Positions 1 to 9,949 of a DNA stretch of 64,000 nt are shown one piece after another; position 1 is the stretch's first letter, and the number at the start of each line of letters is the position of its first letter. The notes beneath the pieces were generated by a model that saw only the letters and a program-made list of their open reading frames with translations, was not told the DNA's origin and did not search any database. The translations under genes and the position numbers were made by a program. The DNA is from Arion vulgaris (lineage: Eukaryota > Mollusca > Gastropoda > Stylommatophora > Arionidae), in NCBI GenBank assembly GCA_020796225.1, contig CM036759.1:25714313-25778312 (forward strand). Direction: 5' to 3'.

Positions 1-500
1 TTGTTAAGGCACCCAAAAATTTCACAGGCAGCTAAGAAACAAATGATCAACAGCATTTTTATACCTACTTTGTGTTACCAGAGCCAAACATGGACATTGA
101 GCAAAGCGCAGTCACAAAAATAACTACATGTGAAATGCGTTGCCTGAGAAAAGTTACCAACAACACAAGAAAAGACAGAATCACCAACATCAGCATAAGA
201 AAGAAAGTTGGCACAAAACCGTGCTTGAATTATATAGATAAACAAAGAATGAAGTGGTTTGGCCACTTAATAAGAATGCATCCAAACTCCACAGTATACA
301 GAGTCTTCTACAACAGAACATCGGGAAAGAAGGCAAGAGGAAGACCACGGAAAAGATGGTTAGATGGCGTGGCAGCATCCTGTGAAAGAGCAAAGATAAC
401 AATCACACAAGCCACCAGAACAGCGCAAGACAAAAACAGAAAACCACGACACTGGGCAACAACCCGGTAGCAGTGTGACGACAAAAGAAGAAGAAGAAGA
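1..500 (+). mobile_element. RTE-like LINE, 3' end fragment
   Basis: Frame 72-470 encodes the C-terminal part of a LINE protein: a CLRK helix, RMKWFGHLIRM and a basic KKARGRPRKRW stretch, then a Gln/Arg-rich end with stop near 470 and a (GAA)n tail to about 500. The element is cut by the window edge. A more decayed copy is at 55806-56290, with the same end (GATGACAAAAGAAGAAG). Clade assignment is by motif pattern only. Confidence 0.75.
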
Positions 501-639
501 ATCAACAAAACATATCAAACAAGAAGGCATAAATTTATCAATAGTAACACTTACATAACAGGAAATTAATAGTTTCACAAAATGGACAAGGTTGTAGCAA
601 TGATAAAGGTTTGTATCTGAAGACAAAGTATACAGTGAT

Positions 640-676
<37 letters not shown>
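640..676. repeat. (TA)n microsatellite
   Basis: Uninterrupted AT dinucleotides of about 35 bp between the LINE tail and the next LINE fragment. No other feature. Confidence 0.95.
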
Positions 677-678
<2 letters not shown>

Positions 679-764
679 CAGAATGTAGCTCTGTCACACA
701 GCCACAAGAATAAATAACACTGGAGTAGAAGTATTAAGTAAACATAATAATATTAAGTCCTCTC

Positions 765-1660
765 GCATCAGTATAATGCTACATAGGGCCTGCAAGTAAT
801 TTCTCCATACCGCTCTATCCTGGGCAACTCGCTCAATCTCCTCCATGGAACTGAGACCGATATTTCCTGCCTCTCTCAGCAAAATTCGTTTCAGGGTCTC
901 CTTAGATCGACCTCTCTTTCTTGAACCCTTTGCATCCCACTTCAATGCCTGCTTTGATATTCGTTGATCATTTCTCCTCAAGGTGTGCCCAACATATCTC
1001 CATCTTCTCTTTCTTATAACAATTGTCACTAGTGGTTGACCAGACATATCTCTGATTTCATCACTTCTCCTGAATTCATTCCATTTTATATTCATTATCG
1101 CCCGAGTGGTTCCCTGGGCCCAAATTTGGGACGTAAAGAATAGAACCACTGTTACCTGCCACGCATGTCGTAAGAGGCGACTAAGGAGGTTTGGTTGAAA
1201 TCGGATGCATGTGTCCGCTAGGAATGCTAACCCGAAACAAATGCTTGCAGAAAACGGATGCACTAGGCCGTAAGGCGCATAACATGGTGCAACGACCCTC
1301 ACAATGCGGAATGGGATAACGGATTCTACGGTCGCCAATCTGCCTCTGGGATTTAGCCACGCTATAAGAATGTCAGACCCACCATCACGAGGGTGGCCAA
1401 AACTTACTGCACGAAGAGGTCGGCACAAACGGGAAGCAGAAATCATAGGAATTATATCCTACAGAACTGCCCCCAGTATGCAGACTTGAGAAGAAAGAGG
1501 TGGCCCACTTACACTAGTGTCCAAGACAAACTGTATGGCGTGGCTGATAATCTGAGACAGACGGCTGCCTTTATTAGAGAATCCGAAATCCCAATCTGGT
1601 GAGAATGCAGAAGAAGAATATTCATTATTTTTCGCAGACATCTATTTTCAACTATCTATT
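765..1660 (-). mobile_element. RTE-like LINE 3' fragment, split by a SINE at 1099-1617
   Basis: Minus-strand frame carries RRWRYVGHTLRR, SRKRGRSKETLKR and a closing helix EEIERVAQDRAVWRNYLQ, the typical C-terminal end of RTE-like endonuclease/reverse transcriptases. The LINE sequence resumes at 1629 after the SINE (compare the related copy at 19075-19400, which runs through this site uninterrupted). Dead fragment. Confidence 0.75.
1099..1617 (+). mobile_element. LINE-tailed SINE (family F), complete, 11-bp TSD
   Basis: Flanked by ATATTCATTAT at 1088-1098 and 1618-1628. The first ~110 bp are the head shared with SINE family A (CGCCCGAGTGGTT.. to ..GCTGAAATCGGATGCA-like). The middle is unique to this family. 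The last ~170 bp translate as the C-terminus of an I/Nimb-like LINE (YILQNCPQYADLRRKRWP then DKLYG and a stop near 1602), followed by GAAGAA. A second complete copy lies at 4557-5070. Confidence 0.9.
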
Positions 1661-1781
1661 ATTAAGTAAACATCTAGGGGTAGAAATAAAATGAACAAAT
1701 AGTAAACATCTGTAACAAATCAAAATTCTCTTCCATGAAAGACTAATTACAGTTACATTTATTACCGGAGAGCTGGTTTAA

Positions 1782-1998
1782 CCTTTTAGCTGCTAAGGAC
1801 GTATATATACGTTTTTTTTTTCACTTCTAAAGATGCATTAACACGTCTGTTATTATCTCTCTTCTGTGGGCTAAAGACGTGTTAATACGTTATACACTGC
1901 TACTGTCACTGCTATAGGCGACATTCACGTTTGTGACCTAGAAACAAAGAGTAGCTATTTCTAGCTCAGCCTTCGGAAAGTATGTAGCAGCGAAAGGG
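1782..1998. mobile_element. piggyBac-like MITE, 217 bp, TTAA target duplication
   Basis: TTAA at 1778-1781 and 1999-2002 flanks a 217-bp unit with imperfect terminal inverted repeats: left CCTTTTAGCTGCTA, right (reverse complement) CCCTTTCGCTGCTA, 12 of 14 matching. TTAA plus a CCYTT terminus is the piggyBac signature. Inside, two GACGT..TATACG/GTGTTAATACGTT segments form a loose internal repeat. No coding capacity. Confidence 0.8.
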
Positions 1999-2014
1999 TT
2001 AATTACATCAGTTA

Positions 2015-2240
2015 TAGGTTACTGAACTGACATGTTAGTACTCGACGCGACCAGTAGGTGCTCAGTCCTCCCCCACAGATGTAGTAGAAAATGCATGTTA
2101 ATGGTTACCATGGCTCGCTGTTCTACTTCTCAGGCATCCAGTTTTGCTCATTATCATCATCCAATAGAATGCCCCGAGCAGAACTTTGCCACCCTAACAC
2201 TCCTTCTGAATTTTTCTCAGTCATTGGCCAGTTGTCCCAC
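2015..2240 (-). mobile_element. ingi-like LINE, 3' terminal fragment
   Basis: Starts with the 3' end sequence GGTTACTGAACTGAC, which recurs at 54460 and in reverse complement at 46270 and 51575, all ends of the same LINE family. Heavily decayed; no open frame. Confidence 0.55.
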
Positions 2241-3460
2241 TTCCATCATGTTCAAATTATTTGTCACATCCTAAATCCATCTTTACTGTGGTCCTCCTTT
2301 TTTCCTCTTTGCTGGGGTGTCTCTCTCCATAATTGTCCTCACCAACTTTTTATTTGTTGAAAATACTTCAATTTTCTCATTTATATTTGTAACATCAACC
2401 AGTTTTCTTTAGTTCTGAGCTCATTCTGGATAAATATATGCGTTCTTTTCTATGGATTGATACAGAAGACTTCTGTAACATTTATATTCAAAAGCACTTA
2501 CATGCTTTTTCACTACTTTGTTAAAGGTTCATATCTTCAAAACATGTTGCTTCCATTCCATACCGTTTTTACTTAAGTATTTGTAGATTCGTTGTTCTTT
2601 TGGTTCAATTTCCATCTCTGTTAACAGTGAACAAAATATTCAAAATACTTCACTTTTTTCTACTTTCTCCCTTGATAATAATATGTTGTCATGTTTGTTT
2701 TATCAGTTCTCATTATTGTTGACTGCAGAAATATCAATTTTTTTTGACTGCCATTATTAATTTTCAATTTTTGTTTGTTGATATTTCAAATCTATCATAA
2801 GCATATCTTAGTTCAGGTATTTATTTTTCCATTACAAAAGGATCGATAAAAAAGACACCACCCCCATACATCTTCAACTCTGTAATTATCTGTACCATTG
2901 ATGCAAATCTGCCTATTACATCACTGTTGCTAGCATTAACATATCCAGGACAATTTATTACATCTCAAGGTTATTTTACAATGTAAAAGTAGAAATAAAT
3001 AAATAAAAACTCTGCATAAATTTACTACCAATGACACTGTAGAAAAGAGTGCCTCAGTGCTATATTTAACCAGTACTTATTAATGGCAGCGTATCATGAA
3101 CAATAAACAAACAAACAATAAGATCGCTGGAGGCCACTGAGATGTCGTTTTACAGAAAAATTGTTGTGAAAATCCTATGGATAGCAAAGAAAACAAATGA
3201 TGGGGGTTTTAAAAGAGGCCTGCACACAAAGAAACCTTGTCAAAAAGAATATGAATCAGACAATAAAAGTTCTTCAGGCATATAAAGCGAAAAGGTTTAT
3301 AACATTTTGGTGACAAAGGGGAAAATTCAGGGAAGAAGAGATTGTGGAATACAGACTGTGAAGATGTTGGATGGTCTGACAATGTTGTTCGACAAAGAGC
3401 AACCTCAGAACTGATTAAATGCATTATGGAGGCAGAGTTGTGGAGAGACATGATCGCCTA
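2240..3460. other. Unannotated AT-rich stretch
   Basis: No motif, gene or repeat recognised. Many poly(T) runs and stops in all frames. 3120-3460 has a slightly LINE-like look on the minus strand but no diagnostic motif. Confidence 0.5.
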
Positions 3461-3479
3461 TCTATCTGATGATGTCTTG

Positions 3480-4235
3480 TTATAAGTCAGAAGACTACAG
3501 TACAGAAGAGTACAGTAGTCTATCTGCTGTTTTGTTACAGGACAGAAGATTACAGTACAGTCTATTTGCTGATGTTTTGTTACAGGACAGAGGACTACAG
3601 TACTGTCTATCTGCTGATGTTTTGTTACAGGACAGAAGACTACAGTACTGTCTATCTGCTGATGTTTTGTTACAGGACAGAAGACTACAGTACTGTCTAT
3701 CTGCTGATGTTTTGTTACAGGACAGAAGACTACAGTACTGTCTATCTGCTGATGTTTTGTTACAGGACAGAAGACTACAGTACAGAAGACTACAGTACAG
3801 TCTATCTGCTGATGTCTTGTTACAAGCCAGAAGATTAAAGTACAGAAGAGTACAGTAGCCTATCTGCTGATGTTTTGTTACAGGACAGAAGACTACAGTA
3901 CAGTCTATCTGCTGATGTTTTGTTACAGGACAGAAGACTACAGCAGTCTATCTGTTGATGTTTTGTTACAAGTCAGAAGACTACAGGACAGAAGACTACA
4001 GTACAGAAGACTACAGGACAGAAGACTACAGTACAGAAGACTACAGTACAGTCTATCTGCTGATGTCTTGTTACAAGTCAGAAGATTAAAGTACAGAAGA
4101 GTACAGTAGCCTATCTGCTGATGTTTTGTTACAGGACAGAAGACTACAGTAGTCTATCTGCTGATGTTTTGTTACAGGACAGAAGACTACAGTAGCCCAT
4201 CTGCTGATGTTTTGTTACAGGACAGAAGACTACAA
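3480..4235. repeat. Tandem satellite, ~48-bp unit with 15-bp sub-repeat
   Basis: About 13 copies of a unit containing TATCTGCTGATGTTTTG and TTACAGGACAGAAGAC-TACAGTAC. The AGAAGACTACAGTAC part is itself repeated up to five times at 3985-4045. Reading frames across it are open only because the unit lacks stops. It starts about 100 bp beyond the predicted RNF216-like stop codon, so it may lie in the 3' UTR. Confidence 0.95.
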
Positions 4236-4331
4236 AACAGTTCATCATAAATAATACAATAACCAACAAGTATTAATAAGTATGTTCAAATAAATCAATG
4301 AAGGTCATCCCTGATTCTCTTTGCTCATCGG

Positions 4332-4446
4332 CTAGTAGTAAACAGCATCGTCACTATCATCAGAATCATTGTAATCATCATGTTCATAGTTGTCACCATC
4401 ATAATCATCCTCATAATCCTCATCTTGTTCAATCTCATCAAATATC
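4332..4446 (-). CDS. RNF216: RNF216-like exon 9 (terminal exon, acidic tail and stop, predicted)
   Basis: Acceptor TATTTGCAG at 4447, then an open frame dominated by Asp, Glu and Tyr (IFDEIEQDEDYEDDYDGDNY... ending SDDAVYY) and a TAG stop at 4334-4332. Phase agrees with the 37-bp exon at 11140-11176. No family motif exists here. The composition (a long D/E/Y-rich run without a stop) is unlike the surrounding repeats. It could be the last exon of a different minus-strand gene. Confidence 0.55.
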
Positions 4447-4556
4447 CTGCAAATATTATTGAAGACGGTGTGAAATAATGTTCCTATAATATATAATAGA
4501 TAACATCATCCTCATGTGCCATGTAGGCTGGCACAGGCAATTTCAGCAAGTCATTC

Positions 4557-5070
4557 TTCTTCTGCGTTCTCACTAGAATGGGATTTCGGATTCTCTAATA
4601 AAGGCAGCTGTCTGCCTCAGATTATCAGCCACACTATACAGTTTGTCTTGGACGCTAGTGTAAGTGGGCCACCTCTTTCTTCTCAAGTCTGCATACTGGG
4701 AGCAGCTCTGTAGGATATAATTCCTATGATTTCTGCTTCCCCATTTGTGCCGACCCCTTCAGCAGTAAGTTTTGGCCACCCCGTGATGGTAGGTCTGACA
4801 TTCTTACTGCCGGCTAAATCTCAAGGCAGATTGACAACCGTAGAATCCGTTATCCCATTCCTTATTGCGAGGGTCGTTGCACCATATTATGCGCCTTACG
4901 GCCTGGTGCATCCGTTTTCTGCAAGCATTTGTTTGGGTTAGCATTCCCTAGAGAACACGTGCATCCGATTTCAGCCAAACCTCCTTAGTCGCCTCTTTTG
5001 ACATGCGTGGCAGGTAACAGTGGTTCTATTCTTTACACCCCAAATTGGGCCTTGGTAACCACTCAGGATG
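4557..5070 (-). mobile_element. LINE-tailed SINE (family F), complete, 12-bp TSD
   Basis: AGCAAGTCATTC at 4545-4556 and 5071-5082 flanks a 514-bp minus-strand copy that matches 1099-1617 along its whole length: family-A-type head at the right end, LINE-derived C-terminal codons (KLYG region) and TTCTTCTGC tail at the left end. It sits in the predicted last intron of the RNF216-like gene. Confidence 0.9.
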
Positions 5071-5139
5071 AGCAAGTCATTCAGAATGCATCAAATGTCA
5101 TTTAAAGGTTATGTAGTCTCTAAAAATGTTATATAAAGA

Positions 5140-6090
5140 CCAGCAAGCAGCTGTGAGAAAAGAAAACATCAAAGTGGTTTCGCATAGGCCAACAAAGATG
5201 CATTTTGTCACCGTACCTATTCAACTTATATGTGGAAAACATCATGAGGAATGTCAGAGAACCTGCAGATATGGAAAACAATGATACTCTGATGATCGAA
5301 GTTACCAGAAATAAGATATGCTGATGATACAGTGTTACTATCTACATCACGAAATGGTATAGAGAACTTGATGTCACTTCAAAACAACAGTGAAGATCAA
5401 AACATGTATCTCAATACAACGAAAACAAAGATCTTTACAACTGATAAAACAGTCATGATGGTTAATATATGTGTAAACAATCATAAAATAGAAAGAGTCA
5501 ACAGCTTTGAATACCTTGTGGCATTACTGACAAGTGACTGGAATGTTAAGGCACGAAGTGCATTCATGACCCTTCAGACCGCCTTGAAATCTGCCCAATA
5601 CAGCATCAGAACCAAGACTAGTATCTATAACAGCTGTGTGCTGTCAACATTGCTGTACGGATCGGAATGCTGGAGAATGACAGAACAGGAAATGTCCAAA
5701 CTCTCCACCTTTCATACAACTTGTCTGCGAAAAATCTTACGCATGTACTGGCTGACTACTATCTCGAACCAAGAATTGCTTGCACGATGCCAACAAGAGA
5801 ATATGGGCACTATCATCCGAAGACGACGATGGAGATGGATTGGACATGTGATGCGCATGGAGACTGGCTCCGACACGAAAACTGCACTGAGATGAACTCC
5901 AGAGGGTAGGCGAAAGCGTGGAAGACCCAAAACGACCTGGAGGAGAACAATAGAGCAAGAACTGAAGGAAATGAATCATAGCTGGAACACAATACAGAGG
6001 AAGGCCATGAACAGGGAAGAATGGTGTACGTTTCTTGCTAAACGTCAAGGGCGTAACAGGCTAAAGAGAGAGACTGGAATGTTATAAAAG
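5140..6090 (+). mobile_element. RTE-like LINE, 5'-truncated, with reverse transcriptase YADD
   Basis: Decayed reverse transcriptase: RCILSPYLFNLYVENIMRN at about 5195-5260, the catalytic YADD at 5317-5328, then TVLLSTSRNGIE.., LYGSECW (5655-5675), RRRRWRWIGHVMRM (5818-5860) and a basic RGRPKTTWRR end. At least two frameshifts separate these blocks and a stop precedes the final basic domain. Dead copy. Confidence 0.85.
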
Positions 6091-6099
6091 AAATTAAAA

Positions 6100-6620
6100 G
6101 AAGGCTGAATATTGCTTTGCAAAAACTAAAAGAACTAACATACCTATGGAAGCGAACTGACCTAAACAAAACTTAGGTGTTTAAGAATCTGTGTTTTTTC
6201 CCTGGCAACGTATGGTTGTGAGACCTGGACCATTGTCAAAGTGGCAGAGTAGATCATCCATGTCTTTGAATGCAAATGTTACAGAAGAGTACTTAGAATA
6301 GCATGGACAGAGATGAGAACAAATGCTTCTATTCTACAATAGCTTGATATTAAAGAGAGTTGGTTATTAAAGAACATAAAAACAAGGAAAATTAAATAAT
6401 TCTGACACATTAAACGACATGAGTGCCTGGAGAAGATAATTCTAGAAGAAACGGTGCCTGGATGAAGAGTGAGAGGAAGACCTAGATGACGTTGGGTGCA
6501 GGATGACAGTGACAAGCTGAGGATGACTGCTGCTGACACAGGGCGCCTTGCACAGAATAGAGTTTTTTAGGGCTGTTGCCATGGTAGACAAGTTCCAGAA
6601 GGGATAAGCTACTAGATGAT
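6100..6620 (+). mobile_element. RTE-like LINE 3' fragment
   Basis: Translates in pieces as TYGCETWT, CKCYRRVLRIAWTEMR and RVRGRPR, with an ending in GATGATGATGA. Multiple stops. It lies directly downstream of another LINE tail but in a different subfamily. Confidence 0.65.
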
Positions 6621-6829
6621 GATGATGAGTCTCTTCTATATTTTCCAGAACATGGATTTCTTCCATTGTTATGTTACCCTGAAACTGTTTTTTCTCATAA
6701 TGTGCTTTATAGCACCATCAACATTGCTTACAAGTATTGGCAGTTTCTTAGTATTTGTCTTGTATATTTAATTCTGATCTGCCATTATCATAAATGGCCA
6801 CCAATGTTTTCCGTTCATTTTTCTATTAT

Positions 6830-7445
6830 GTTCTCAGAGTAACATTACTCTTTGAGGCGCACTGATTGTTGGTAATCTGCTTGTGTGGCAGAACCATTTA
6901 ATTTGGGTTTTTTAAAAAGAAATTCAGTACTGATCACCCGAGTGGTTACCGGGCCCAAATTTGGGGTGTAAAGAATAGAACCACTGTTACCTGCCAAGCA
7001 TGTCGTAAGAGGCAACTAAGGAGGTTTGGCTGAAATCGGATGCATGTGTCCTAAGCATGTAGAAGTCTATTTGTTTAGGGGCCACGTATACACGTTCTTG
7101 GCAAAGATCAAACATATCACAAAGAGTGATAAAATTGGTCATAAAGAACGAACGCAAAGAAGAAGAAACGGTACTGATGTTGCCCCCACTTTTAAGCCAT
7201 TGTCTTCATTTCTAAACCGGTCTCTTGTTGATACTCCAGCATTCTATGTAAACACTTTATATCTGTTGTGGCTAGTTTTCTATTGTTTGATGTCAGCATC
7301 CAGTTTTGGCACTGATAGCATAATGTTGAGAGAAATATTGTGTTGAACAATGATCTTTTAGTTTTCATGGTGACATGTTTGCATTTCAAAATTAGTGCCA
7401 TTTGTCCTATGATTTGATTTATTGCATTTATGTTTGATTTCATTA
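6830..7445 (-). mobile_element. LINE fragment split by SINE A at 6935-7170
   Basis: Minus-strand frame 7192-7443 encodes a LINE segment (NTIFLSTLCYQCQNWMLTSN, IKCLHRMLEYQ). A related fragment at 61660-61835 runs through the SINE insertion point without interruption (TTCAGTACTGATGTTA), which shows the empty site and confirms the insertion. Confidence 0.7.
6935..7170 (+). mobile_element. SINE family A, with 8-bp TSD and short internal deletion
   Basis: GTACTGAT at 6927-6934 and 7171-7178. It has the head ACCCGAGTGGTTACC, the central GTCGTAAGAGGC-type domain and an AAGAAGAA tail. The GGCCTACCAAACCAATGTGCA segment found in other copies is mostly missing. The box A-like CCGAGTGGTTA suggests a tRNA-Ser/Leu-type origin of the head (inference). 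Confidence 0.88.
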
Positions 7446-7519
7446 ATTATTCTACCATTTGCTGAATTCAAAGATATTGTTGTTTCACTGGTTCTTCTAC
7501 TTCTTCTGCTATCAACTTT

Positions 7520-8635
7520 TGCTATGCGACTACTCCGGTATGTGTCATAAACAGGGCGGTTCGCTTGAGGTCTTCACCGGTCCCCATAGTTTGTCTTGTA
7601 GGGTTGTTTCTGTTGGCCAGATCTCAATTCTCACACTGCTCAGACTGGGGCAGTCTTCCAGGATGTGCTCTGGGAACTGCTTTGGTGTTCCACAGGTGCA
7701 GGCTGCCGAGTCCCTGAGACCCATTCTGTGGAGGTGTGCTCTGAGACTGCAGTGTCCCGTTCTAGGTCTGAAGACTGTGGTCTGTGTTTTTCTGTTTAGT
7801 GTATTTATACTCGTGCTCTGCGTTGTATTCTCCATTTGTTTTTCTCCAGATCATTTTTCTGGATTGTTTCAGGAGAGTCTTTGCTTCTGTAAAGCTTTGT
7901 GTTGGGTGGTGTTGTGTTAGGCTTCCTCCAGCCTGTGCCGAGTTTGTCAGCCTTTTCATTTCCTGGTATGCCACATTGTGCTGGTATCCACTGTAAGACC
8001 AGTTCGGATTTTTTGACAACAAGCTGATATTTTGCCGTATGTCCTGAATGAGCTTATCTTGTCTGAGAAATGAGATAGCCTGGAGAACGGATCTTGCATC
8101 GCTAAAGACTGCAATATGTTTTGCTGACACTTGCTGGTCGTTGAGAATCTGTATAGCTGCAAGAAGGGCTGTTGCCTCTGCTCTAAAGTTGGTGCATGTT
8201 TCTCCTGCTGCCAGAGTCTGTTTCTGTGTTTTCTTGGGGGGTGAGTGATGTAGATTCCGCTGAGTCCCTTTCTGATAGCATCTGTAGCTGAGCCATCTGT
8301 GAACACGCGTGTCCATGTGCTGGTGGGATATTGCTCTCGTAGCATTTGGAGTGACCTGGCTCTTTGCTCTGTCTGTATTTTTGGAGATTATTCCTGGGAC
8401 TTCTAGGTGTATTTGGACCATGTTTTGGTAGCATGTCCATGGCTCTGGTATTATGGGTTCCCACATTTCTGGGTCAGTTTCCAAGAAGTCTGAATGTTGC
8501 ATGTGAAGTTCTCTGGCCAGATGGTTGGGACTTTTTCTTGCGAGTCTGTTTTTTTTTGTCTCTTGTAATTTTGTGTGTAGAGGGTGGTTTTTTAGTTTTT
8601 CAAACTGGGTGAGTGTTTAACTGGTTCTAAAGTGG
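7520..8635 (-). mobile_element. I/Nimb-like LINE, RNase H and C-terminal end
   Basis: RNase H fragments in three frames: TRVFTDGSATDAI (about 8285-8310), NFRAEATALLAAI, VFSDARSVLQAI, then HNVAYQEMKRLTN. The C-terminal zinc-like end follows (PRTGHCSLRAHLHRMG, CTCGTPKQFPEHILEDCP, DKLWG), finishing near 7545. The acidic residues of RNase H are partly visible but frameshifts break the domain. Downstream boundary abuts the element at 8646. Confidence 0.8.
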
Positions 8636-8645
8636 TAAGTTTCAG

Positions 8646-9119
8646 ATTGCTTCCTCTGGGGTTCTTGTAAGAAAACTCCTTGTGCTCATCTTAGAATTAA
8701 TTTGAAGCTACTTTGAATGATGTATACATGTTTGTTATATGTGTATACATGTGTGTATGTATGATATTGTCTCGTCTCTAATATATACAGGCACAACAAG
8801 CTTATAGCATGTGCCTGTGCAAACACTATTAACGAACCCTACCTGATTGTTTCTGTGTCTGGTAATAACAAGCGTCTGAGAAAGACACTCCCCCGTGAGT
8901 CATTTTATTAGAATGGCTCATTGGTTGTGTACGTAAGGAGCTCGTATTGCTAGGCTAGGCGATTGGTGTCGTAAGGACTAGGTAAGTGGTTCGAGTCCCG
9001 TGTTTGTCTATTTGTTTTTCCAGAAGCTCTTAATACCTGTATCTGTTTATTTGTTGATCATATTCGGTACTTCCGTTGCTTCCTCTGGGGTTCTTGTAAG
9101 AAAACTCCTTGTGCTCATC
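8646..9119 (+). mobile_element. 474-bp element with perfect 45-bp terminal direct repeats and 10-bp TSD
   Basis: TAAGTTTCAG at 8636-8645 and 9120-9129 flanks a unit whose first 45 bp (8647-8691, TTGCTTCCTCTGGGG.. to ..GCTCATCT) recur perfectly as its last 45 bp (9076-9120). Near the middle are a box A-like GGCTCATTGG (8914) and a textbook box B GGTTCGAGTCCC (8990), so a pol III promoter may be present. No coding. It is not a normal SINE, which lacks terminal direct repeats, and too small for an LTR retrotransposon. It could be a TRIM-like or tandem-derived unit. Confidence 0.75.
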
Positions 9120-9129
9120 TAAGTTTCAG

Positions 9130-9450
9130 CAGGGAAGGAAAGAAGTGTAAAACTTGAAATAAGTTTTAAGGAATGTTTAAAGAAACAAAGACATCCAACA
9201 AGACCTGAATATCAAGGAGCATTGGCTCATAAATAACATCATGTCCCGGAAGATGAAATATTTTGGTCCCATTAAACGTCACAGTGGTCTGGAGAGAAAG
9301 GTAATGGAAGGCATGGTTTCTGTAAAATGAGGTGGGGATGACCAAGACGAAGTTGGCAGCAGGAGAACTTGCAAGAGACAGAGAGCTTTTCAGGTGGGCT
9401 GTGATGAATGAAAAATTCCGCAAGTGACATGCTACTACTACTTGAATGTT
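9130..9450 (+). mobile_element. LINE 3' fragment, decayed
   Basis: Scattered matches to an RTE-like C-terminus (EGALAHK, MSRKMKYFG-like, GRPRRSWQQ-like) with many frameshifts. Its 5' edge is the second TSD of the 474-bp element, so that element landed here. Confidence 0.5.
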
Positions 9451-9563
9451 AAATTTCAAACAAGCATGATGGTACTCAAGACTGACCTCTATGAGATTAT
9501 GGTACACTCAAACTGTTCAATAACAGAGAACCGAGTCTTCATGATAGAGAGTTACATATAGGA

Positions 9564-9816
9564 ACGCCTGAGTGGTTACCGGGGCCCAAATTTGGGGTGT
9601 AAAGAATAGAACCACTGTTACCTGTTACGCATGTCGTAAGAGGCGACTAAGGAGGTTTGGCTGAAATCGAATGCACATTCCTAAACGCGTAGAAATCTAT
9701 GCGTTTAGGAGTCTACCAACCAATGTGCAACGATACATGTTCTTGGCAAAGATCAAACATATCACAAAGAGTGATTAAAATTGGTCGTAAGAAACGAACG
9801 CAAAGAAGAAGAAGAT
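9564..9816 (+). mobile_element. SINE family A, full length
   Basis: Begins ACGCCTGAGTGGTTACC and ends (GAA)n; flanked by ATATAGGA at 9556-9563 and 9817-9824. It contains all segments: head, GTCGTAAGAGGCGACTAAGG core, AAATCTATGCGTTTAGG hairpin-like part, CAACGATACATGTTCTTGGC and tail. Confidence 0.9.
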
Positions 9817-9949
9817 ATATAGGATAAAGAAACATGATTTGTATTGTATAGAATATGTATGATGTACGTTTCATATTTATTAATTATATGTGAAATTATT
9901 TATTTTGCCCTTTTACTATAAATTAGGCAGAAAATTTGGATGTCCTGCC

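Noticed and set aside
694..1446. A single 250-codon minus-strand gene
   Set aside because: The frame crosses from a SINE (1099-1617, TSD proven) into a LINE tail, so it is a chance fusion.
3469..4109. Plus-strand repeat protein over the 48-bp satellite
   Set aside because: Frame persistence is a by-product of the repeat unit; it ends wherever the array changes phase.
8930..9010. A true tRNA gene (box B GGTTCGAGTCCC)
   Set aside because: No acceptor stem or anticodon arm could be folded by eye, and the A-to-B spacing is long. It is inside a mobile element.
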